DNA of 64,000 bases from Haloplanus sp. XH21 (GCF_023276355.1 NZ_JALLPL010000001.1:1674001-1738000), one strand, 5' to 3'; counted from the stretch's first letter, positions 26,196-35,549 are shown. The notes: a model not told the origin generated them from the letters alone. Made by a program: numbers and translations.

Positions 26196-27478
26196 CACAC
26201 GAGCGCGTGGATGCCAGTTTCGTCACCGTAGTAGAGGCGGTCGTCGACGAGTGCGAGCGGATAACCGCCGTACGAGCCGCCGGGCCGGATCGTCCACAGT
26301 CGGTCGCCCGTCTCCGTATCGAACGCGTGCAGAACGCCAGTGTCAGCCGGCGAATCGCCGGGTGAACACTCCGTATCCGCATCGTCGTCGGTCGACGAAA
26401 CGCACACACTCGGCGAGCCAGGATCGGCGCCACCAGCCACGACGGTGTCGCCACCGACAGCCGGCGCCCCGAGCATCGCGCCGTCGTACCGCCACCGTTC
26501 GGTCCCCCGCCGTCGATCTAAGGCGACGAGAGAGCCGTCCGGGGGGTCCGTTGTCGCGCGAAACGGCGCCGCATACACGTGGTCGTCGTCGACGGCGACC
26601 GATCCCACGCCGGCCCAGGTGAGCGGCGTCATCCAGCGTTCGTCAGTCGTCCGGAGGCCGTACCGTCTGACGGCGGCGTCCGCGTCGGCGAGTCGGTCCC
26701 CGTACTGCGTGACGAACAGCGCCTCGTCGAGCAGCGTACAGGACTGCACGCCGGGTCGCCAGCCGGGCTGTATGGTTTCGGTCGTCCGCGGGGCCGGATC
26801 CCGTAGTAGCCCGTCGACGGTTTCGCCGGGGGCGACCAGCTGTACCTGCTCGTTCGTCACGAGCGCGATTCGGTCGGTGTCGGCAACCAGACCCGGATAC
26901 CGAGCGGTCTCGATGCGCCAGCGTTGGGCGCCCGAGTCCGGCTGCAGCCCGTGAACGGCCGTACGACTCGTGACGTAGACCGTGCCGCTCGTCTCGTGTA
27001 CCGCCCTTGGCGACGCATCCTCGGTCAGTGATCGCCACTGTTCCTGTCCCGAGGCGGTATCGAGGGCAACGAGGTCGGCGGCGCTGATGTACAGCCGCTG
27101 GTCGATATACGAGAGTCCACCGCCGACTCCGACTCGCCACTGTTCGGTGCCGTCCGGAGCGATGGCGACGGTCTCCGCGTCGGAACTCGCGTACACGTGG
27201 TCGGGGCCGACGACGACCGCGGAGGCGACTCCGGACAGGGAGACGGACCACGCTGTCGTCGGGTCCGCCCGCGGCGGCGACGCGGAGGGGCTGTGACGCG
27301 TGTTCCGGGGGTCACGCCCCGCGGTCGGCCACGTTCCGCGGGATGGCCGTATCGGGCTCTCTGCCTGGCGCTGCGCGGAGTCATGTGCCGTTCCATCCCT
27401 GTCGAGGCAGCCCGCAATCGCCACCGTGCCGACGGCAGCGCCCGCGTGGAGGACTTCGCGACGAGACCGGGGAGCCAT
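26195..27478 (-). CDS. PQQ-type beta-propeller lipoprotein
   Basis: 427 residues. Twin-arginine-like signal and lipobox (SRREVLHAGAAVGTVAIAGC), then about eight blades of the PQQ-like type (HVYASSDAETVAIAPDGTEQW, LVALDTASGQEQW, HAFDTETGDRLW). A cysteine pair CVSS...CSPG near 375 may be structural. Probably an extracytoplasmic scaffold. Paralogous in design to the lipoprotein at 22687-23739. Confidence 0.86.
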   Translation of the reverse strand: MAPRSRREVLHAGAAVGTVAIAGCLDRDGTAHDSAQRQAESPIRPSRGTWPTAGRDPRNTRHSPSASPPRADPTTAWSVSLSGVASAVVVGPDHVYASSDAETVAIAPDGTEQWRVGVGGGLSYIDQRLYISAADLVALDTASGQEQWRSLTEDASPRAVHETSGTVYVTSRTAVHGLQPDSGAQRWRIETARYPGLVADTDRIALVTNEQVQLVAPGETVDGLLRDPAPRTTETIQPGWRPGVQSCTLLDEALFVTQYGDRLADADAAVRRYGLRTTDERWMTPLTWAGVGSVAVDDDHVYAAPFRATTDPPDGSLVALDRRRGTERWRYDGAMLGAPAVGGDTVVAGGADPGSPSVCVSSTDDDADTECSPGDSPADTGVLHAFDTETGDRLWTIRPGGSYGGYPLALVDDRLYYGDETGIHALV

Positions 27479-27608
27479 ACCGGGTCACTGCCGACCCTGA
27501 TTACTTAGTCTCCACGAGAGCGGCGCGACAGCCACGCCCAGGGATCGGGGATCGTGTCCGAATCGATGTGATCGCGGTATCAGCGATGAAGGGCGGCCGG
27601 GTAGCGCC

Positions 27609-28658
27609 CTACCACTCGGGCTTGACGAGCACTTTCAGCGCGTCGCGCTCGTCCATCGCCCGGTACCCTTCGGCGATGTTCGCAAGCGTGACGGTCTTCG
27701 TGAACACCGGCGCGGGGTCGAGCGTGCCCCCGAGAACGTCGGCGAGCAGTTCGTCCGCGTAGGCACGCACCGGTGCGACGCCGCCCCGAAGGGACACGTT
27801 GTCGCCGAAGAAGTCGAACATCGGCATCCCACCCTCCGACACGCCGTGCGGGACGCCGACGTAGCCGACCGTACCGCCGGGACGGGCGGCCGCCACGGCC
27901 GTCTCCATCGAACTCGCGGCGCCGACACACTCCAGAACGTGCTCGGCGCCGCCGTGGGTCAGTTCCGTGAGGTGTTCGCCGACGTCGTCGTAGTCGGGGC
28001 CGAGAACGGTCTCCGTGGCACCGAATTCGGCGGCCAGTTCGAGGCGGTCGGCGTGGTGCCCGACCGCGATGATCCGGGCGGCGCCGAGCCGCCGCGCGGC
28101 GAGCACGCCACACAGGCCGACGGCGCCGTCGCCGACGACGACGCAGGTGCTCCCGGCTTCGACGCCGGCGTTCACCGCGGCGTGGTGACCGGTTCCCATC
28201 ACGTCGGTCAGTGGAAGGATCGACCGCAACGTGTCCTCGTCGTCGGCGTGACGGTCCGGGACGCGCACGAGCGTGCCGTCGGCGTGGGGCGCGCGGACGT
28301 ACTCCCCCTGGGCGCCGCCGTTCTCGCCGTTCCACGAGTCGCCGTCGACACAGGAAGTCTGCAGGCCGCGCCGACAGAACTCGCATTCCCCGCAGCTGAT
28401 GACGAACGGAGCGAACACGCGATCACCGGGATCGACGCTCGTGACATCGTCGCCGACGGCCTCGACGATACCCATCGGTTCGTGGCCGATCCGCGAGGGC
28501 GCGTCGCGCGGACTCTCCCCGCGGTAGGGCCAGAGGTCGGAGCCACAGACGCAGGTGTGGGTGACCCGCACGAGGGCGTCGTCCGGCGTCTGGATCTCGG
28601 GGCGTGGCACCTCTTCGACACGGATGTCTTCCGGACCGTGAAAGATCGCGGCACGCAT
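27609..28658 (-). CDS. Zinc-dependent alcohol dehydrogenase (MDR family)
   Basis: 349 residues from the ATG at 28658 (MRAAIFHGPEDIRVEEVP). Catalytic zinc ligands C38 (THTCVCGSD), H59 and E60; structural zinc cysteines C89, C92, C95, C103; Rossmann nucleotide motif VVVGDGAVGLCG. Substrate specificity is not evident; sorbitol/threonine-type relatives are possible. Monocistronic. Confidence 0.92.
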   Translation of the reverse strand: MRAAIFHGPEDIRVEEVPRPEIQTPDDALVRVTHTCVCGSDLWPYRGESPRDAPSRIGHEPMGIVEAVGDDVTSVDPGDRVFAPFVISCGECEFCRRGLQTSCVDGDSWNGENGGAQGEYVRAPHADGTLVRVPDRHADDEDTLRSILPLTDVMGTGHHAAVNAGVEAGSTCVVVGDGAVGLCGVLAARRLGAARIIAVGHHADRLELAAEFGATETVLGPDYDDVGEHLTELTHGGAEHVLECVGAASSMETAVAAARPGGTVGYVGVPHGVSEGGMPMFDFFGDNVSLRGGVAPVRAYADELLADVLGGTLDPAPVFTKTVTLANIAEGYRAMDERDALKVLVKPEW

Positions 28659-28714
28659 ACCCGTGCCCACGGGCCGACGCCGGAAAAAGCCGGGCGCGAC
28701 GCAGACCACGGCCG

Positions 28715-29131
28715 TCAGCCCAGATGCGCGACGACGACCCGGTGGCCGCCGTCCGACGTGGGGAGCACGACGTGGTCGACGAGGGCGTCGCGGACCGCGG
28801 ACCGCCAGTCGTCGACGGCGGCGGTGTGCCGCTTGCGGTGTCGGTTCGTGGTGTATCGATCCGCGGCCCGGAGTTGGGCCGCCGTCTCGTCGGGCGTCGG
28901 GGACGACGGCGGGTCGTCGACGAGCGCTTCCGGATCGAGGTGGATCGCCCCCTCCGCGTCGGCGACGGGGCGGTGGAGGCGCGCCCGCGTCCGTCCCGAA
29001 AACGGTGGCGTGATGCGCAGCACGGCCTGACGGCTGCTCCGTCGATTGGTCTCCAGCGCGGTGACGATGTCGTCGACAGTGACGGCGATGGCGACGATGA
29101 CCGTCGGATCAGTGCCCACCGCCGGACGCAT
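28715..29131 (-). CDS. Conserved haloarchaeal hypothetical
   Basis: 138 residues with a compact helical-beta pattern (VTVDDIVTALETNRRSSRQAVLRITPP) and a central loop rich in Asp/Pro. It looks like a small globular haloarchaeal protein of unknown function. It ends 57 nt before the dehydrogenase start on the same strand. Confidence 0.62.
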   Translation of the reverse strand: MRPAVGTDPTVIVAIAVTVDDIVTALETNRRSSRQAVLRITPPFSGRTRARLHRPVADAEGAIHLDPEALVDDPPSSPTPDETAAQLRAADRYTTNRHRKRHTAAVDDWRSAVRDALVDHVVLPTSDGGHRVVVAHLG

Positions 29132-29354
29132 CCGTCAGTTAGAGTACGCGTTGGCGGCGAAGCGGTCCGCCGCACTCTGGACACGCCGCTCGGAAGGAGC
29201 GGGGACTCACACGCTGCTGACACCGATCACATTCGAGTGCCCGTTCGGACATCAGGTCTGCCTTTGCCGTCTTTCGTGTTAAACGTTGGCACGGGAGGAG
29301 TGGTGAGTCGTGCTCCAGCGAAGCGCGACGACGCCATCGGTGGTGACGCGCACC

Positions 29355-29510
29355 TCACGAGCGGTACGCCTGCAGCGCGACTAGCAAGACCAGCAACAGC
29401 GGAAGGAGCGGTGCGGCGACGTCGAGCGGGACCAACAGGAGCACGATGGCGGCCATCACGACGAATTCGAGCACGACCAGCACGCTGATCGCGTCGATCG
29501 GATCGGTCAT
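29355..29510 (-). CDS. Small membrane protein
   Basis: 51 residues from the ATG at 29510 (MTDPIDAISVLVVLEFVVMA). Almost entirely two hydrophobic helices with a short PLDVAAP turn, ending LQAYRS. Divergent from the next gene, whose GTG lies 67 nt away. Not recognised. Confidence 0.6.
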   Translation of the reverse strand: MTDPIDAISVLVVLEFVVMAAIVLLLVPLDVAAPLLPLLLVLLVALQAYRS

Positions 29511-29577
29511 CGGTCCGACTCGCCGTTCCATCGCCGGGAGCATCAAGTTTAGTACGCGGCCGGGGGCGATACGATAC

Positions 29578-30111
29578 GTGGCCCGCTTCGACACCGCACG
29601 CGCCCGCCTGCTGGCCGTCCTGCTGCTCTTGGTCGGGCAGGTGGCGCTCTTCCCGGCGTTCGCGGTCCAGCCAGTCAACGAGGACGCGTGGGTGCTTCCC
29701 GACGAAGATGAGTTCGTCGACGATCCACAGCCGTATCTCGGCGAGCGCGTGGTCACCGGTGGTATCGTCCAGGCGACCGACCCGGTCGTCATCCGGGTCG
29801 GGACGACGAGCGGGACACACCGAGTGACGATCACCGAGGCGGCGATCACGCCGGCGCGCGGCGACAAGGTCCGGGTGTACGGCACGCTCACGGAACCGAC
29901 CACGATCCGGGCACAGAGCGCGTTCGTCGTCCCCCCGCAGGGACGGTGGTACGCGTGGGGCATCTCCTTCCTCGCCGGTCTCTGGGTGCTCGGGCGACTG
30001 TGCCGACACTGGACCGTGAATCGATCGACGCTCGGCTTCGAGCCCCGCGACGATCCACTCACGGTTCGGGAGATACGGCGAGCGATTCGGACGGGAGGGA
30101 CCGATGCCTGA
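29578..30111 (+). CDS. Membrane protein with external OB-like domain
   Basis: 177 residues from the GTG at 29578. N-terminal signal-anchor (ARLLAVLLLLVGQVALFPAF), then a beta domain (about 40-125; GERVVTGGIVQATDPVVIRV, DKVRVYGTL) that looks like an OB-fold, and a C-terminal helix (WYAWGISFLAGLWVLGRL). Overlaps the next gene by 8 nt, so the two are probably coupled. Confidence 0.65.
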   Translation: MARFDTARARLLAVLLLLVGQVALFPAFAVQPVNEDAWVLPDEDEFVDDPQPYLGERVVTGGIVQATDPVVIRVGTTSGTHRVTITEAAITPARGDKVRVYGTLTEPTTIRAQSAFVVPPQGRWYAWGISFLAGLWVLGRLCRHWTVNRSTLGFEPRDDPLTVREIRRAIRTGGTDA

Positions 30112-30625
30112 TCTGCTCGCGCACGTCTTCATCGCCTACAGCCTCTGTCGGGTGCTGTCCTGGCGCGTCCCGTGGCTCACGACGCCGTACGTCACCGTCG
30201 GGATGGTCGGCGCGTTCATCCCGGATCTGGTGAAGATCAAGCTCCTCCTGCCGAGCGAGACGATGGAGCGGGTTCTCGGCGTGCCGTTCGACTGGGGGAG
30301 TCTGGCCACGGGCGGCGGGACGCTGCTGAGTGTCTGTGTCGGGCTCGCGTTGCTGGCGTCGAGCGAACGCCGACGCGGCGGGCTGGTGCTCGGCCTCGGC
30401 GCCGGGAGTCACCTGCTCGCGGACAGCCTCCTCCTGACGCCGACCGGCCGCTCGGTGCAGCTCCTCTGGCCGCTGTCGCAGTACCGCGTCCCGAGTCCGG
30501 GGCTGTATCTCAGCACGCAGTCCGAGCCGATGTTGCTCGCGGGTGGCGTCGCCGCGCTCGTCTGGGTGCTCGATCGGTGTTGGTTCGGCGGCGCGGATCC
30601 CGCCGGCGCACGCGACCACCCCTAG
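30104..30625 (+). CDS. DUF457-type membrane protein (YdjM-like)
   Basis: 173 residues, four or five helices. It carries the DUF457 pattern: N-terminal MPDLLAHVFIAYSLCRVL, GAFIPDLVKIK and GLGAGSHLLADSLLL, where His and Asp could bind a metal. The family is annotated as membrane-bound metal-dependent hydrolase, but activity is unproven. It overlaps the preceding gene and is followed by a related gene. Confidence 0.8.
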   Translation: MPDLLAHVFIAYSLCRVLSWRVPWLTTPYVTVGMVGAFIPDLVKIKLLLPSETMERVLGVPFDWGSLATGGGTLLSVCVGLALLASSERRRGGLVLGLGAGSHLLADSLLLTPTGRSVQLLWPLSQYRVPSPGLYLSTQSEPMLLAGGVAALVWVLDRCWFGGADPAGARDHP

Positions 30626-30658
30626 ATACGTATAGCGCTCGGAACTACGGGGCCGTGG

Positions 30659-31021
30659 ATGAGCCTCGCCCTGACTCACTTCGCATTCGGTGCCCTGTCC
30701 GTAACCCTCCTGCTAGCGTACCTGCCCGTGCGGACCCGGTATCTCCTCCCGCTGTCGATCGCCAGCGGCGTGTGGGCCATGATGCCGGACTTCTGGCGCG
30801 TCGTCCCGCTCTACGAGACGGCGTTCCGACAGCTCGGCTCCTCGGCGTTCGGGAACGTCTTCTGGTTGCATCCGCTCTTCGACCGCGCCGACGCCGGGGA
30901 CTCCTATCGCCTCGCTGCCGCCGTCGTCGGCGTGTACTTCCTCGTGGCGGTCATTCACGCCGAGCGCTGTCGGGACGGGCCGACGTTCGAGAGCGACTGG
31001 GATGGGTTTCGGGGACGATAG
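30659..31021 (+). CDS. DUF457-like membrane protein
   Basis: 120 residues with N-terminal MSLALTHFAFGALSVTLLLA (His near residue 7), MMPDFWRVVP and WLHPLFDRADAGD, the H/D pattern of the same family as the preceding gene, in a shorter form. TATA-like gatacgtatag lies about 30 nt upstream. Probably a paralogue. Confidence 0.72.
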   Translation: MSLALTHFAFGALSVTLLLAYLPVRTRYLLPLSIASGVWAMMPDFWRVVPLYETAFRQLGSSAFGNVFWLHPLFDRADAGDSYRLAAAVVGVYFLVAVIHAERCRDGPTFESDWDGFRGR

Positions 31022-31116
31022 TGAGCGGATGGGCGGCGTCCGTCCGCACGATCGATGGCGGCGCGTGCCTCGTCACCAGCGATGGGAGAAGATTTACCTA
31101 TGAACTCGATCAATAG

Positions 31117-31827
31117 TATGAGAAATCGAATCCGTGTGACGCATCCAAACTGACTGAAGAGGAATTATCGGACTTTGAGACGCTATACAAAGGAGAAGTC
31201 GAGTACCTTGATAGACATATTGGAGACATAATTGACTGGGTTGATCAGAATATAGGGTTCGAGAATACTGTCCTGGCCCTCTTTTCAGATCATGGTGAGT
31301 CGCTAGGAGAGCACGGGAAACTGCGTCACGGTGACCAATTTCACAGCGGAGTCACCCATGTCCCATGCATAATCAAGGGGCTGAATGAACAAGGCAACAT
31401 CCATACCCCCGTCTCTGGCATCGATCTCATGCCAACTTTCCTTGATTACGCAGACATTACTATCCCCGATTCATGTAGAGGACAATCAATTAGAAAATAT
31501 CTCTCAGAAAGTGATCAGTCTAGATACGTCTACACACAGTCAGGTAAATCAGACGATGGCCGTGTGATGATAACTGATGGAACGTGGCAACTTGTCCACG
31601 ACATCTCGTCTAATGAGCGGACTTATTTCAAACGGACTGGTGACTCAAGCGAACATATTGAGGAAGAAACTGTACCGAGCAAGGATCTAGAGAAGTTACA
31701 AACGAATTTAGAGGATCATATGGAATCGTTCGAAGAGTCTGCACAGAAGAACGCCTCAAGAGAGGAAGCAGGAATTTCCAAAGATGTTGAGGAACGACTG
31801 CAGGATCTTGGTTATAAAGAGGTATGA
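31117..31827 (+). pseudogene. Sulfatase, N-terminus missing
   Basis: An open frame from about 31117 to the stop at 31827 encodes only the C-terminal half of an alkaline-phosphatase-superfamily sulfatase. It includes LDRHIGDIIDWVDQ, the metal motif LALFSDHGESLGEHG and a FHSGVTHVPCIIKG segment. The N-terminal half with the active-site Cys/Ser (CxPxR) is absent, and an in-frame stop lies just before it. AT-rich codon use unlike the neighbours points to transfer, then truncation. An internal ATG at 31429 could give a 132-residue product, but it would lack the active site. Confidence 0.8.
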
Positions 31828-32054
31828 ACTGCAGCCATAGGTGGCACTGTGTTACTCCCACGGGACCGGCTCGCCATCAATAGTCAAGTCACGCTTTCAG
31901 AGATTACCAGAGACAGCATCCACGAATGCGGCCCCCAACTCCGACTGACCGAGCAGGATTCCCTAGCCCTGTCATCGGTGCACTGGTCGGCGATGTCACC
32001 GGCCGCTGGCCATTCGACCAGTCGCTTGAGAGTGACCCCGAACTGTCATCAGCG

Positions 32055-32215
32055 AGGAACAGATGTCCACCAAGACCGCAATATCGGACCCCACCAGCGC
32101 ACTCAACTCGTCAATCATATCCGAGACGTAACAGACGCTCCAGTCTGCTCTCCAACATCGTGGGCGCACAAATCTACTCCGACAACGCCCATTTCGTGAA
32201 GGCCCGGATTTTCCC
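32055..32215 (-). pseudogene. Remnant of NAD-dependent sugar epimerase
   Basis: On the minus strand [18 protein letters not shown] matches [18 protein letters not shown] of the intact epimerase at 34617-35549. Just upstream, in a shifted frame, are GEQT and FTKWALSE, which match DGEQT and FMKQALTG of the same gene. One frameshift and one stop are present, so it is a dead copy. It marks a duplicated, decayed glycan gene next to the truncated sulfatase. Confidence 0.65.
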
Positions 32216-32294
32216 TCAAGTCGCATCCGATCAATCACCGACCACCACTACGGAGATACCTCCACGAAGCGTTCTACTTCCGCTGACAAATCCG

Positions 32295-32450
32295 TCAGTC
32301 GTTGGCTGCTCTTGGTGCAGTATGACTCGAGACGATGTTCGTCCCACACTCGACACAGAGATAGGCCCCATCGGTGGTCTCAACAACCGGAGCATTACAG
32401 GACACACACTTGATTTTCGCATTGCGAACGTCCCGCGGATATCGTCCCAT
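32295..32450 (-). CDS. Small zinc-ribbon protein
   Basis: 51 residues from the ATG at 32450, MGRYPRDVRNAKIKCVSCNA, ending in APRAAND. CVSC and CVEC knuckles 16 residues apart form a rubredoxin-like or zinc-ribbon site (YLCVECGTNIV). Small zinc proteins of this size occur widely in haloarchaea. Open and intact inside an otherwise decayed region, so it may be a real, selected gene. Confidence 0.6.
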   Translation of the reverse strand: MGRYPRDVRNAKIKCVSCNAPVVETTDGAYLCVECGTNIVSSHTAPRAAND

Positions 32451-33378
32451 AATCGAACAATATTAGTAATCCTACAAAACTGTTGCCCAGAGTGGGTCTT
32501 TATCATCGAAAAAGCCAATAATCATGATAAAAGTTCGATTCCGTCACTGATCCGGAACAGATGTCCAGATCTCACGCCTAGCTCCTACCCCGAGTTCGAA
32601 CCGCCAATCGAAGCCGAACCTCCAGAATCGGTGTCCGTGGTTCTCTAAGCCCGAAAAGCGCTCTCGCGGTGTATCCGCCGATAGCGGGGCAGTCATAATC
32701 GGGTCGTTTCTCCGGAGGAAACGGGGTGGAATCGCAGTTTGGAATGACCTGTAGGGCCGCGCCGAACCCCGACCACGAGCGGAGCCGCAGCACCCATCGA
32801 CGTCGGTGCTGCGCGGCCGCTCACAGACACCGAGGCGGTCGATCGAACCAGCGACACGGGGGCGCAATCGCTATCGGTGGGAAGAAACACAAAGCGGGCG
32901 TTACGACGGACGAGACACCTCTCTTGCGATTCGCTGGCGATGACGAGACCGACACGCCGAACCGTCCCAACGACAGCCACGGGCACCGTGAGTCGGGCGC
33001 TCGACGAGACGACGCCACGCGCGACGCGGTCCGAAATACCACGCGATACCTAGATCAGAAATCGCCCGACTGCAACCGATTTTGGAACGCTGCCGACCCC
33101 GAAACCCCCGACAGCCGAGCATGCGCAGCGCCGCCTATCACGGGGTTCTGGCCGCGCTCCCCGGGTGAGGTGGGCGTTTTGCCCGCCTCGACGCCAACAC
33201 CTAGCTCCACGCATCGCAGGCAGTCCCTCCATTCTTGCGGATCGAGACACCGATTTGGATGATCGAATTCCGGACGGAAAACCCCGCAAATCCCCTCTAC
33301 AGCCCTCTCAAACCACCAAACCGATTTTGGAAAACGCTCCATCTCAACACGGCTCGCTGTCGGCCCCGAACACCGGTC

Positions 33379-33816
33379 CTACACGCCGTGGTCGCGGAAT
33401 CGGTCCACGTCGATCGCGACGGAGAGATCGTCGAAGTCATCGTCGCCCCCGGCGACCAGTGTTGCGTCGTGTTCGTGGGCGAGCGCAACGGCGTACGCGT
33501 CGGCAAGCGAGATGTCCCCGTCGGCTTTCACCTCCGCAGCCCGTCGCCAGTCGGCCGAGACGATGCGAACGCCGCGCCGTTCGAGCGCCCGGAGGTCCCG
33601 ATCCGCGTCCCGCAGCGACGCGTCCGTGGGCGTCTCGTCGACACCCTCGAACCGCGCCACGAGGTAGAACACTTCGCTAGCGTTCGTCTCAGCGAGGAAT
33701 CCATCCGTTGCCCCGTCGAAGACCTCGTCGAGACGGTCGGCCACGGCCTCATGCCCCGGTTCGTTGTAGAGGAAGGCGATGATAGCCTCCGTATCGAAGA
33801 CGTAGCCGCCGCTCAT
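33379..33816 (-). CDS. vapC: VapC-type PIN-domain toxin
   Basis: 145 residues from the ATG at 33816. PIN fold with acidic residues D8 (YVFDTEAII), E43 region (AETNASEVFYLV), D104 (ISLADAYAVALA) and the late DDDFDDL. Such toxins are RNA-cleaving endonucleases. The start overlaps the antitoxin stop (ATGA), the usual antitoxin-first, toxin-second arrangement. Confidence 0.92.
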   Translation of the reverse strand: MSGGYVFDTEAIIAFLYNEPGHEAVADRLDEVFDGATDGFLAETNASEVFYLVARFEGVDETPTDASLRDADRDLRALERRGVRIVSADWRRAAEVKADGDISLADAYAVALAHEHDATLVAGGDDDFDDLSVAIDVDRFRDHGV

Positions 33817-34109
33817 GCGTCCTCGGACGGACGAAGCCGTTCGGCACGTTGTGCCTCGCGGCGCCGGTCTTCGTCTTTCAGCTCGCGGACCCGCTCCAGG
33901 ATGTCGCCGCGGTCGTGCTCCCCGGCGTGGATGCCGTGCAGTTCGTCGGGCGAGGGAACCGGCTCGACGACGATACACCCCTGCGCCTCGTAGATGAACA
34001 CCTCGCCCGGCGTCTCGATGCCGAACTTCTCCCGCAGCGCCTTCGGGATGGTTGCCTGCCCCTTCTGGGAGACGTGTACTACTCGTGGTTCGTCTGTACT
34101 TCTTGACAT
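33813..34109 (-). CDS. AbrB/MazE-type antitoxin
   Basis: 98 residues. A SpoVT/AbrB swapped-hairpin domain (VVHVSQKGQATIPKALREKF) and a charged C-terminal helix (RELKDEDRRREAQRAERLR) that would bind the toxin. It should bind its own promoter and repress the pair; no clear operator is seen in the 100 bp upstream. Confidence 0.9.
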   Translation of the reverse strand: MSRSTDEPRVVHVSQKGQATIPKALREKFGIETPGEVFIYEAQGCIVVEPVPSPDELHGIHAGEHDRGDILERVRELKDEDRRREAQRAERLRPSEDA

Positions 34110-34232
34110 CGTTAGTAGTACCTATGAGTTGCTGTAGTACTAAAGGTGTTGTCGGCAACTATCGGAGCCGCTGTTCGCGCTAGCGGTCGGAGCGAGCGAA
34201 CGCTTTTAGCGCCGCGAGTGTAACACGTTTGT

Positions 34233-34508
34233 ATGTCGGATGCGGATACAAACAGTAGTGGCGAGCCGGCGAAGACGAACATCAACATCCGGTTGACGGA
34301 ATCATTCCTCGAAGATATCGACGCGACGTGGCAAGATGAGGGCTACAACAGCCGCAGCGAGTTCATCCGTGACGCCCTCCGCGACGCCGTCAAACACCCT
34401 GATCTCACCCGTGAGAGCTGGAAGGAGATTGCCGCTGTCGAGCACGCGCGCCGCACCGGCGACAGCGAGACGTTCTCCCGCGACGACGTTCTCGCGGACG
34501 ATGCGTGA
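34233..34508 (+). CDS. Ribbon-helix-helix antitoxin
   Basis: 91 residues. An RHH/CopG-ParD domain (INIRLTESFLEDIDATWQDE, then YNSRSEFIRDALRDAV) followed by a toxin-binding C-terminus (SWKEIAAVEHARRTGDSETF). Typically the antitoxin of a ParE or RelE system. Its expected toxin partner appears damaged (next entry). Confidence 0.85.
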   Translation: MSDADTNSSGEPAKTNINIRLTESFLEDIDATWQDEGYNSRSEFIRDALRDAVKHPDLTRESWKEIAAVEHARRTGDSETFSRDDVLADDA

Positions 34509-34614
34509 CGAGTGGCGTGGCAGTTCCGTGGCCCTGAAACGAACCTCGACGCCATCGCTGTCCAACAAGAATAGCTTGAGCAGCCATATTGGCCGGCAGC
34601 TCGAATCCGGCTAG
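34501..34614 (+). pseudogene. Possible truncated toxin downstream of RHH antitoxin
   Basis: An ATG at 34501 overlaps the antitoxin stop by 8 nt, as in many toxin-antitoxin pairs. The frame (MRDEWRGSSVALKRTSTPSL...) runs only 37 residues and stops 2 nt before the convergent epimerase stop. ParE toxins are about 90 residues, so this is probably a remnant or a chance frame. Confidence 0.35.
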
Positions 34615-34616
34615 GC

Positions 34617-35549
34617 CTACACCCGCCCCTCGAAATACCCAACCGACTCCCGAAGCCCCTCACGCAACGACACCTCGGGGTCCCACCCCAGCTCCGACCG
34701 CGCCTTCGAGATATCCGGGCGACGTACCTCGGGGTCTTGGGGCGGCAACTCCTCGTGGGTGATCCCGCTCTCACTATCGGTCACCGCCAGTACGACTTCG
34801 GCCAACTCGTTGATGGTCCGCTCGTCGGGGTTCCCGATGTTCACCGGTTCCTGGACATCCGACTCCAGCAGCGCGATCAGCCCGTCGATCATATCCGAGA
34901 CGTAACAGAAACTCCGGGTCTGCTCGCCGTCGCCGTAGACGGTCAGGTCCGTGCCCGTCAGCGCCTGTTTCATGAAGTTCGGAATCACGCGGCCGTCGTC
35001 GAGGCGCATCCGCGGGCCGTAGGTGTTGAAGATGCGCGCGACGCGCACGTCGAGGCCGTGTTCGTCGCGGTAGGCGCGCACGAGCGACTCGCCGTAGCGC
35101 TTGGATTCGTCGTAACACGACCGCGGGCCGTAGGGGTCGACGTTCCCGCGGTAGTCCTCGGGCTGGGGGTTGATCTCGGGGTCGCCGTACACCTCGCTGG
35201 TCGACGTAAAGAGGTAGGTGGCGTCTTTCTCCCGCGCAAGACCGAGGGTCTTGTGCGTGCCCAGCGCGCCGACCTTCAGCGTCTTGATGGGGTGGTCGCG
35301 GTAGAAGACGGGCGACGCGAGACTCGCCAGGTGGAGGACGGCGTCCAACTCGCCCGAGATGTGGATGAACTCCGTCACATCGTGGTCGTAGAAGGTGAAC
35401 CGGTCGTGGTAGAACGCCTCGTCGAGATTGTCCAGCTGGCCGCTGACGCGGTTGTCCATGCCGATGACCTCGTGACCCTCGGCCAGCAGCTGGTCACAGA
35501 GAAAGGAGCCGAGAAAGCCCGCGGCGCCCGTGACGAGGACCCGACTCAT
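34617..35549 (-). CDS. NAD-dependent nucleotide-sugar epimerase/decarboxylase (UXS-like)
   Basis: 310 residues, short-chain extended dehydrogenase. Rossmann motif [15 protein letters not shown], then TSEVYGDP and the catalytic YxxxK in [12 protein letters not shown], which matches UDP-xylose synthase (SCYDEGKR). It probably converts UDP-glucuronate or another UDP-sugar for surface glycans. The start overlaps galU by 4 nt, so an operon. Confidence 0.88.
   Translation of the reverse strand: MSRVLVTGAAGFLGSFLCDQLLAEGHEVIGMDNRVSGQLDNLDEAFYHDRFTFYDHDVTEFIHISGELDAVLHLASLASPVFYRDHPIKTLKVGALGTHKTLGLAREKDATYLFTSTSEVYGDPEINPQPEDYRGNVDPYGPRSCYDESKRYGESLVRAYRDEHGLDVRVARIFNTYGPRMRLDDGRVIPNFMKQALTGTDLTVYGDGEQTRSFCYVSDMIDGLIALLESDVQEPVNIGNPDERTINELAEVVLAVTDSESGITHEELPPQDPEVRRPDISKARSELGWDPEVSLREGLRESVGYFEGRV

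Larger units (their letters stand above)
31828..33378. other. Decayed intergenic island
   Basis: About 1.5 kb with little coding signal. It holds an epimerase remnant (32055-32215), one small zinc-ribbon gene (32295-32450) and, from 32560 on, GC-rich sequence without codon bias. A 14-nt word aaccgattttggaa occurs near 33076 and 33320, both times followed by cgct. I see no complete insertion sequence, although a short tail on the plus strand ending RRYLHEAFYFR near 32286 could be a transposase end. Confidence 0.5.

Noticed and set aside
32726-33262. Plus-strand 178-codon frame in the decayed island
   Set aside because: Composition is Arg/His/Pro-rich, with no codon bias or motif; no TATA box.
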